NCBI GenBank assembly: GCA_026392145.1
Contig: JAPLCS010000361.1
Span: 1-6,861 of the forward strand
Direction of reading: 5' to 3'
Length of the DNA stretch: 6,861 nucleotides
From: Fimbriimonadales bacterium
GTDB lineage: Bacteria > Armatimonadota > Fimbriimonadia > Fimbriimonadales > Fimbriimonadaceae
The notes under the pieces were generated by a model. That model was not told the DNA's origin. It searched no databases and saw only the letters and a list, made by a program, of their open reading frames with translations. The number at the start of each line of letters is the position of its first letter. Position 1 is the first letter of the stretch. Positions 1 through 5,853 of the stretch are shown here, piece after piece. Both the position numbers and the translations under genes were made by a program.

Positions 1-2
1 AG

Positions 3-1025
3 AAGTCGCTGGCGATCTCAAATGGAACCGCGACCCTCGAACTCATTCTCCGAGGCCTAAGGCTCAAACCCGGGGACGAAGTTATCACTACCCCTCGGAC
101 ATTCATCGCCAGTTCATCAGCATGTGCCTTTCACGGAATTGTCCCCGTCCTTGCCGACATTGACACGGACAGCGGAAACATCACCCCAGAGACCGTTGCC
201 CCGCTCATAACCAACAAAACAAGGGCCATTTTGCCCGTTCACCTCGGTGGGTGGCCATGCGACATGGAAGGATTCCAATCGCTTGCAGAACAACACAGAC
301 TCCACGTAATAGAAGACTGCGCTCAGGCACACGGCGCAAGCGTCAACGGAAAAAGCGTAGGCACCTTTGGAATAGCGAACTCCTGGAGCTTCTGTCAAGA
401 CAAAATCATGACCACCGGCGGCGAAGGGGGAATGGTCACTACTGATGACGAAGAACTATGGGCAAGAATGTGGTCACTCAAGGACCACGGTAAAAACTTC
501 GACACCGTATACAACCGCCAACACCCACCAGGCTTCAGATGGCTTCATGAAACGTGGGGTACGAACTGGAGGATGACGGAAATGCAGTCCGCGATTGGTC
601 GAGCCCAGCTCACTCGAATGCCAGATTGGCACAACCAGCGCAAAGCAAACGCACACCGTTTCATCCAACATTTCAAAGAATTATCGGCGGTACGAATCCC
701 GTTACCAGTAGCAGGCTTAACCCATGCCTGGTATAGATTGTATGTCTATATCCGCCCTGAGGCCCTCAAAGATGGATGGAACAGAGACAGAATTCACGCC
801 GAATGTGGTGCCCTCGGTGTGCCTCTCAGCGTTGGATCTTGTAGCGAAATCTACAAGGAAAAAGCATTCAAAATGTGCCACCTAGGACCCAAAGAACCCC
901 TACCATGTGCAGCAGAATTGACCGAAACCGCCCTTGCATTCCTCGTCCATCCAGGGCTTACCGAAGCAATGATAGATGAAACGGCAGCGATTTTCAGCCA
1001 CGTGGTTAAAACCGCAACCAGATAG
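3..1025 (+). CDS. DegT/DnrJ/EryC1/StrS family PLP-dependent sugar aminotransferase (5'-partial)
   Basis: This is a PLP-dependent enzyme of the family that transfers an amino group (usually from glutamate) onto a keto-sugar nucleotide for O-antigen, capsule, exopolysaccharide or antibiotic sugars. The frame is open from base 3, so the gene starts left of the window; 340 residues are visible and roughly 40-60 N-terminal residues are missing. Visible landmarks, numbered from the first complete codon, are the SNGTATLEL cofactor-phosphate loop near residue 7, PVHLGGWPCDM near 75, EDCAQAHG with the pyridine-binding Asp105, and SFCQDKIMTTGGEGGM with the Schiff-base lysine at Lys134 (codon 402-404). 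WGTNWRMTEMQ near 183-193 is the usual family signature. The first internal ATG (231) cannot be the true start because the conserved N-terminal core lies before it. The exact sugar substrate cannot be told from sequence. It converges on the zinc-ribbon gene with 22 bases between stop codons. Family assignment is very sure. Confidence 0.95.
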   Translation, partial: KSLAISNGTATLELILRGLRLKPGDEVITTPRTFIASSSACAFHGIVPVLADIDTDSGNITPETVAPLITNKTRAILPVHLGGWPCDMEGFQSLAEQHRLHVIEDCAQAHGASVNGKSVGTFGIANSWSFCQDKIMTTGGEGGMVTTDDEELWARMWSLKDHGKNFDTVYNRQHPPGFRWLHETWGTNWRMTEMQSAIGRAQLTRMPDWHNQRKANAHRFIQHFKELSAVRIPLPVAGLTHAWYRLYVYIRPEALKDGWNRDRIHAECGALGVPLSVGSCSEIYKEKAFKMCHLGPKEPLPCAAELTETALAFLVHPGLTEAMIDETAAIFSHVVKTATR

Positions 1026-1047
1026 CAAGAACTCTCAAATCAGCCCT

Positions 1048-2043
1048 TCATCTCATGCCGAGCGAGCTGAAGATGCTGGAATTCCCAAAGTCAGAGTTGA
1101 TACTGAACCATTTTCGAGTGTTGTAGTGGTCACAAATCGCCTGCACCTTTTGATCCGTCTGAACACCAAACTCATCAATCGCCTTTGAAGTGTTCTTCAT
1201 GCCGTAAAGCGTTTCCAAGGCTTTCGTGGTGTCATTCTTCGAAAGGTCAACCGCATCCAAAATATCGCCAATCATTCCGCCAGTTTCATCAAGAGCATGG
1301 CTGTAAGAATCCGCAATCGTCTTGCATTCAGCAGGTGGTGGATAGCTATCAAACTCTCGTTTTAATTCCACCCACTCTTTCTTGGTTTCACTACTTTTTT
1401 GTGCAACCTTATCCGCACTGGTCGTGGGCATTTTGGCATCAGGATCACCCGTTGCCATCGAACTCAGTCCCTCTATGTCCGTACCAAATTGTGCTGCTTG
1501 GGCAAGTACCATCATATTCGCCAAACCCTTCTGAGCCAATGTTCCACGATTTCTCTCAATCCGTTCTAAATGCTCCAACCATCGACGAATATCATCGGGC
1601 ATCCCAATCGGAGCCGTTTCCGTGCGCTCCAATACCGGTGCGGTGGTTCCCGTTTTCTGCATAACCGCAGGGGCAGCCCGCTCTGTCTTCGATAAAACAT
1701 CTCCCGCCGGTTGCGTATCCAATCGCTTCAAAAGTTGCAAAGCAAAGAGTCCAACTCCAATCAATCCCAGTCCAAGCAGAGACGCAACTATCCAGCCCAA
1801 ATAATTTCGGCCCGCGACCGGAACAACTCCCGAAGGTATAGGGGAAACGGAAGAAGTCGGATACCCCAGAGGCACCTGAGGACCCTCACTTACCGCCTGT
1901 CTCGTCGACGGCTGATGCACAGGTAGTGAAGGAGGAGGAGGGGGACTCGCCTGCATCGAACGAAACGCCCGCACATCATTTCCACAATTCGGACAAAATG
2001 ACGCCCGATCAGGCACCAACCCTTGGCATCTCGGACATTTCAT
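1048..2043 (-). CDS. Zinc-ribbon, single-pass membrane protein of unknown function
   Basis: I do not recognise the family beyond its N-terminal zinc ribbon. With the start at 2043 the protein has 331 residues. Cys3, Cys6, Cys17 and Cys20 (CPRC and CPNC pairs) form a zinc ribbon. A Pro/Ser/Val-rich segment follows (about 33-78, with five consecutive prolines), then one hydrophobic helix (about 81-105, rich in Leu/Gly), a Thr/Ala/Pro linker (about 109-145) and a mostly helical, charged domain to the end. Only two cysteines, Cys240 and Cys304, follow the membrane helix. The likely topology is ribbon in the cytoplasm and helical domain outside, by inference. The ATG at 2043 gives the common 'MKCPRC' beginning; in-frame ATGs at 2052 and 2103 would add 3 or 20 residues without recognisable content. 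No Shine-Dalgarno sequence precedes any of them. It is divergent from ychF and convergent with the aminotransferase, so probably monocistronic. That it is a real gene is well supported; its function is unknown. Confidence 0.85.
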   Translation of the reverse strand: MKCPRCQGLVPDRASFCPNCGNDVRAFRSMQASPPPPPSLPVHQPSTRQAVSEGPQVPLGYPTSSVSPIPSGVVPVAGRNYLGWIVASLLGLGLIGVGLFALQLLKRLDTQPAGDVLSKTERAAPAVMQKTGTTAPVLERTETAPIGMPDDIRRWLEHLERIERNRGTLAQKGLANMMVLAQAAQFGTDIEGLSSMATGDPDAKMPTTSADKVAQKSSETKKEWVELKREFDSYPPPAECKTIADSYSHALDETGGMIGDILDAVDLSKNDTTKALETLYGMKNTSKAIDEFGVQTDQKVQAICDHYNTRKWFSINSDFGNSSIFSSLGMR

Positions 2044-2050
2044 CTCTTTC

Positions 2051-2056
2051 ATATTA
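2051..2056 (-). promoter_or_regulatory. Candidate -10 box for the zinc-ribbon gene
   Basis: On the minus strand TAATAT lies 7 bases upstream of the ATG at 2043, in the shared 72-base divergent region. It fits the loose TANNNT form of a -10 element and would give a leaderless transcript from 2043. A TTGTCA (2084-2079) matches the -35 consensus at 5 of 6 bases but is about 22 bases away, too far for an ordinary spacer. It is a weak call from position and composition only. Confidence 0.2.
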
Positions 2057-2077
2057 ACGCTGATTGCATCTCGAGAG

Positions 2078-2104
2078 GTGACAATTTTCCGCAAAAGGTA
2101 CACT
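2078..2104 (+). promoter_or_regulatory. Candidate ychF promoter
   Basis: GTGACA (2078-2083) matches the -35 consensus at 5 of 6 bases and TACACT (2099-2104) matches the -10 consensus at 4 of 6, with a short 15-base spacer. The -10 ends 11 bases before the ychF ATG, so the leader would be only a few bases long. No Shine-Dalgarno sequence stands in front of the ATG, which is preceded by a pyrimidine run; the nearest purine stretch (AAAAGG, 2093-2098) is 17 bases away. The element overlaps the region that must also drive the divergent zinc-ribbon gene. Confidence 0.25.
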
Positions 2105-2115
2105 CTTTTTTCCCC

Positions 2116-3207
2116 ATGTTGAGAGCAGGTAATGTCGGGTTGCCAAACGTCGGCAAATCCACTCTATTTAACGCAGTCGTTGCAAATTCAAAGGCTCAAG
2201 CCGCGAACTTCCCGTTCTGTACCATCGAACCAAACGTCGGTCTCGTGAGCGTTCCAGACCCTCGACTGGACGTTCTTGCCGGAATATCCAGTTCTGAAGC
2301 AATCCTCCCCGCTCGGCTTGAAATTGTCGATATTGCTGGGCTCGTCAAAGGTGCGAGCAAAGGTGAAGGACTCGGTAATCAATTTCTTGCGAACATCCGA
2401 GAAGTCGATGCCATCATTCACGTTGTTCGATGCTTCGAAAACGATGATATCCTGCACGTGCTTGATTCAGTAGACCCTGTCCGTGACATCGAAATCATCA
2501 ACATGGAACTCATCCTAGCGGACATGGCACAGGTCGAAAAAAGAATCGAACGAGCCAGGAAAGATGCCCGCACGAAGAAAGAAGCCGTCATCGAAGTTGA
2601 AGCACTAGAAAAAATTCTTCCCGCTCTCCAAGAAGGTCTACCTGCACGCTCAGTCGCTCTCACTGAGGACCAAGAAGCAGTCGTCAAACCCCTGGGTCTC
2701 CTCTCCGGCAAGCCAATCATCTACGCTGCCAACGTAAGCGAAGATGACCTTGCAACTGGAAATGAACGAGTTGAAGCAGTAAAAGCCATCGCCAAACAAG
2801 AGGGCGCCAGAGTAATCGTCATCTCAGCTCAAGTCGAATCGGAACTCATCGAGTTGTCCGAAGATGACCGACAAGAATTCCTCGAGTCGCTTGGGGTCAA
2901 AGAAGGCGGACTACAATCATTGATCCGAGAAACCTACGACCTCCTCGGACTACAAACCTACTTCACCACTGGCCCCAAAGAAACGAGGGCATGGACCATC
3001 AAAAAGGGAATGACCGCTCCACAAGCTGCAGGTGTCATCCACTCGGACTTTGAACGCGGATTCATTCGAGCTGAAACCGTCGCGTACAAAGACTTGGTCG
3101 AAAACGGCTCAATGAGCGCCGCCAAAGAAAAAGGACTCGTCAGAAGTGAAGGCAAAGAATATGTCGTAGCAGAAGGCGACGTCATGCTCTTCAGATTCAA
3201 CGTCTAA
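2116..3207 (+). CDS. ychF: YchF/OLA1-type ribosome-associated ATPase
   Basis: A cytoplasmic Obg-family P-loop protein that prefers ATP to GTP, binds ribosomes and is linked to translation and oxidative-stress responses in other bacteria. The 363 residues match the family's usual length. The P-loop GLPNVGKST is at 8-16, followed by the NFPFCTIEPN segment at 31-40 with Cys35 conserved, DIAGLVKGASKGEGLGNQF at 72-90, and NVSE at 206-209 in place of the GTPase NKxD motif, which is the family hallmark behind ATP use. His114 aligns with the catalytic histidine of E. coli YchF. A TGS domain occupies about 280-363, ending in the standard GDVMLFRFNV. The ATG at 2116 places the P-loop at the conserved distance; an in-frame ATG at 2023 would add 31 unrelated residues and overlap the divergent gene. 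One oddity is Asn6, where relatives carry Ile. The gene has its own upstream region and converges on the phosphoesterase gene. Confidence 0.98.
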   Translation: MLRAGNVGLPNVGKSTLFNAVVANSKAQAANFPFCTIEPNVGLVSVPDPRLDVLAGISSSEAILPARLEIVDIAGLVKGASKGEGLGNQFLANIREVDAIIHVVRCFENDDILHVLDSVDPVRDIEIINMELILADMAQVEKRIERARKDARTKKEAVIEVEALEKILPALQEGLPARSVALTEDQEAVVKPLGLLSGKPIIYAANVSEDDLATGNERVEAVKAIAKQEGARVIVISAQVESELIELSEDDRQEFLESLGVKEGGLQSLIRETYDLLGLQTYFTTGPKETRAWTIKKGMTAPQAAGVIHSDFERGFIRAETVAYKDLVENGSMSAAKEKGLVRSEGKEYVVAEGDVMLFRFNV

Positions 3208-3232
3208 GAGTCCTAGCAACTTAACATTCTTA

Positions 3233-3257
3233 ATGAGGACTGAACTTCAGTCCTCAT
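3233..3257. terminator. Perfect 25-base palindrome, candidate bidirectional terminator
   Basis: ATGAGGACTGAA is followed by one C and then its exact reverse complement, giving 12-base arms, or a realistic 10-base-pair hairpin with a 5-base loop. It lies between the convergent ychF (stop at 3207) and phosphoesterase genes. It covers the latter's stop codon (3247-3249) and its last Asp-Glu-Asp codons, so the right arm is also coding. There is no T-run on either side, so it is not a textbook intrinsic terminator. An AGTCCT at 3209-3214 could pair with the left arm instead, giving an alternative weaker fold. Position between converging genes is the main argument for a role in ending transcription or protecting RNA 3' ends. 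Confidence 0.5.
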
Positions 3258-5775
3258 CCTCAACCATTCCCGGGCGCTCATTCGGTCGTCCAGGATAAGG
3301 CCGTGAGTTGCCGTACAGCGAGAACCAGTTAATTCGATTGACCCAGTAAGGGTCAGCCCTGTCCATACTCGTCCAATCCAAACTCATCGTCTTCTCATAC
3401 CAAAACTTCTCTTCGGCGGTCATCGCTTTCTTGCGTCCAGGGTTCGCCTCATCAAGCGGAACGTTATTCAAAACATGCCGATACGGAGTTAAGTCCGGCT
3501 TCGAAGTAAAGCAATCCTGGGCGGGTGCGGCAATCGCATCAAAACGGCACAAGGGACCAAAACCAAGCATCATCCCCATCGTTTTATGCAAGCTAACTTG
3601 AGTCAAAAACTCCGAGCTCACATACTTTCGCTTTGTGTAGGGGCTGATGATCATCGTCGAAGTTCGATGCCCATCCACATGGTCAGGACCAGACTGCGAA
3701 TCATCCTCGGTCACCACAATCGCAGTCTCTTTCCAATACTTCGAATGCGAAACCAAGTCCACCAGACGACCCAAAGCAAGATCGTTGTCCGCCATCATCG
3801 CTCTCGGTGTTGGATAAGCAGGGTTAGTTCCCTCACCGTGGTCACAAGGCAGCGTCATTACCATCAAATGAGGCAAATTCCCACCCTGTTCAAACGCCTT
3901 AAATTCCTTTTCAAAAACATCCATTCGGTGCTGATCACTTTGCACCAACGGCCAGTAATGATATCCAGGAGCAAGAATTTTCCTCAGAGCGGGAATGTCC
4001 GTAGTCGGCTGAAACCCGAACATATTCTTGCCAGACTGACGATCTTCCCACGCCTCAAACCAATCCTTAGGAGCGCGAGGAGTATAAACAGGACGTTCAT
4101 CATCTGCCCATTCACCGTACACCCGAACCTTAAGACCTTTCCTCATTGCCGCATCCCATATTCGGTCGCTAGAATTGAGTGCCAACGCATCAGTGCCGTC
4201 ATCAGGATAGGTCCGAGAATAGCCCACGTAAAAATGCTCCAAGTACTCGTTAGCCATAGACTGAACCGCCCATTGGTGCCCGTCAGCGCTATTTGTTCCG
4301 CTCGTGTAAGCATTGTCAAGCAACGTAAACTCCTGAGCAATTTTTCGGTGATTCGGCATCACCTTCTCGCCAAGGCTACAAAGCTGCGGATCACCATTCC
4401 CCACCGGGAGGTCACCATAGATTTCATCGTAAGTACGGTTCTCCTTAATCACATAGATCACATGCTTAATAGCCCCGTTGTACACAGGCAAATTGGGTTT
4501 CGTATGGTTTCGATCCCACCCATTAAATGAGGCGACTCGCTTCGTCTCTCCACCCAAATCAAGAGTGCGATCAATTACAGACACAGAACCCTGAAAATCG
4601 TGAGTGTTCCGTCTCGTTCGCCCCTTACTTGACTCCCGCACCGAACCATTACCCTTCGAGTTGAGAACAAACAACTGCTTCCCTTGCACCCGAACCGTTG
4701 TCGGGAAGTATCCAGCGGGTCGGAACCCTTTCACCTTTCCAGTGGTCATATCCACTTCAGCAATCGCATTATCTCCCCCTCCCGCAACAAACAAAGTCGT
4801 TCCATCTATCGCTAAAGAGTTAGGCATTGAACCCATTAACTTATACTTATCTGTCTGAATCTTCCAGCTTGCCGTCCGCTTAAAAGTCGCGAGATCAAGC
4901 ACATCAATCGAATCACTCATCGCGCAGGCAACAAACGCCCTCGAACCTGAAATTAAGATTTCCGTCGGATGCAATCCCGTTTGAATCTGGGTCGCCTTGC
5001 CACTTGCCAAATCGATGGCAGTCACAGTTCCCGTAGCGGCATAACCCTGCTCGGTAATTTTCACCCTGGTGTTACCGCTCGCCATCGTGGTGTCACTCTC
5101 CTTTGGCGTTTCCCCTCCCCAGTTACTAACCAGTAGCGTCTTTCCATCAGGTGAAACGGTCGCCCCAAACGGCACTTGCCCGGTTCCCCAAAATCTCGTT
5201 CGCTTGTTAGACTTCAAATCGATCTCGCTCACCCCATTCCAATCGGCACAAGCAACGTACAACTTGTCACCAAGAACACTCATCCCACCAGGTACAGGAT
5301 TAGTCTTTTTGACCTCATCTGCAATCGAAATAGTGTCCCCCTTCGCGAAATTCTTGCCGTCATACAAGAACTCTTGTAAAGTTCCCTTCGCAGTTGTCAC
5401 CAACAATCGTGAGTCACTCACCCACAGAGCGCCGTGGAACCCCGCGTCCGCACCTAATGCAATTTCTGTCCCATCCAAAACCGATTTGTCGTCACAAAGA
5501 AAAACCTTGCTCTTGGCAAGCACCGCTACCACTTTCCCCGACGGATGAATCGCAAGATCACTTAATCGTTGATCATAGGGAATAGTTCCAGCCAGAATCC
5601 GCTGACCCGAAGAAACAACAAAGGTACCGTCCGCCTGTTTCCCAACTTGTTGTCGATTCACCAATACCGCTTGCAATCCAACACCGGCAGAAACAAGTCC
5701 CACGCTTCCTAAACTGATTGCCAATGCTCCTGCCAACCATCGGCGGGATTGAATGAACTGCAAACGTGACTTCAT
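3247..5775 (-). CDS. Exported YncE-like beta-propeller / phosphoesterase (alkaline phosphatase superfamily) fusion protein
   Basis: The 842-residue product matches proteins annotated as bifunctional YncE/alkaline phosphatase family. Residues 10-40 form an export signal: an SRRWLA motif, resembling the Tat twin-arginine box, then a long hydrophobic stretch. About 55-415 hold propeller-type repeats (for example VSPDGKTLLVSNWGG near 207). From about 433 comes a phosphoesterase domain of the acid phosphatase/phospholipase C type (PF04185). KHVIYVIKENRTYDEIYGD carries the Glu445-Asn446 metal ligands, TSGTNSADGHQW the probable nucleophile Ser496, and VTEDDSQSGPDHVDGHR (688-704) the further acidic metal ligands. 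Roles are assigned by analogy with Francisella AcpA. It likely hydrolyses phosphomonoesters or diesters outside the cytoplasm; the substrate is unknown. The ATG at 5775 is preferred to a GTG at 5784, because the GTG directly abuts a good -10 box. The C-terminus ends in an acidic tail. The HEAT-repeat gene lies 78 bases upstream on the same strand. Confidence 0.93.
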   Translation of the reverse strand: MKSRLQFIQSRRWLAGALAISLGSVGLVSAGVGLQAVLVNRQQVGKQADGTFVVSSGQRILAGTIPYDQRLSDLAIHPSGKVVAVLAKSKVFLCDDKSVLDGTEIALGADAGFHGALWVSDSRLLVTTAKGTLQEFLYDGKNFAKGDTISIADEVKKTNPVPGGMSVLGDKLYVACADWNGVSEIDLKSNKRTRFWGTGQVPFGATVSPDGKTLLVSNWGGETPKESDTTMASGNTRVKITEQGYAATGTVTAIDLASGKATQIQTGLHPTEILISGSRAFVACAMSDSIDVLDLATFKRTASWKIQTDKYKLMGSMPNSLAIDGTTLFVAGGGDNAIAEVDMTTGKVKGFRPAGYFPTTVRVQGKQLFVLNSKGNGSVRESSKGRTRRNTHDFQGSVSVIDRTLDLGGETKRVASFNGWDRNHTKPNLPVYNGAIKHVIYVIKENRTYDEIYGDLPVGNGDPQLCSLGEKVMPNHRKIAQEFTLLDNAYTSGTNSADGHQWAVQSMANEYLEHFYVGYSRTYPDDGTDALALNSSDRIWDAAMRKGLKVRVYGEWADDERPVYTPRAPKDWFEAWEDRQSGKNMFGFQPTTDIPALRKILAPGYHYWPLVQSDQHRMDVFEKEFKAFEQGGNLPHLMVMTLPCDHGEGTNPAYPTPRAMMADNDLALGRLVDLVSHSKYWKETAIVVTEDDSQSGPDHVDGHRTSTMIISPYTKRKYVSSEFLTQVSLHKTMGMMLGFGPLCRFDAIAAPAQDCFTSKPDLTPYRHVLNNVPLDEANPGRKKAMTAEEKFWYEKTMSLDWTSMDRADPYWVNRINWFSLYGNSRPYPGRPNERPGMVEDED

Positions 5776-5784
5776 AGTGAGCAC

Positions 5785-5814
5785 ATTTTACGCCTATCCC
5801 GAAACCAGTGGGAA
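5785..5814 (-). promoter_or_regulatory. Candidate promoter of the phosphoesterase gene
   Basis: On the minus strand TAAAAT (5790-5785) matches the -10 consensus at 5 of 6 bases, and TTCCCA (5814-5809) matches -35 at 4 of 6 with an 18-base spacer. The -10 ends 9 bases before the ATG at 5775, predicting an almost leaderless transcript. This agrees with the absence of any Shine-Dalgarno sequence there. If real, the gene is transcribed independently of the HEAT-repeat gene upstream. Confidence 0.4.
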
Positions 5815-5853
5815 TACTTTAGCCAAACCTTAACCGTGGAGCACCATCATCCA

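Noticed and set aside
1185..1664. Plus-strand open frame of 159 codons antisense to the zinc-ribbon gene
   Set aside because: Composition is Ser/Pro/His/Gln-rich without recognisable features, and the opposite strand has a coherent ribbon-helix-domain protein.
1929..1944. GGA/GGG-rich run as a possible simple repeat or G-quadruplex
   Set aside because: On the minus strand it is simply the proline codons of the zinc-ribbon protein's Pro-rich segment.
2023..2115. N-terminal extension of ychF from an upstream in-frame ATG
   Set aside because: The extra 31 residues have no family counterpart and would overlap the divergent gene; the ATG at 2116 gives the canonical length.
3586..4530. A 314-codon open frame on the plus strand inside the phosphoesterase gene
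   Set aside because: Its product is rich in Arg, His and Ser with no domain pattern, and it lies antisense to strongly conserved catalytic motifs. It is a shadow of the real frame.
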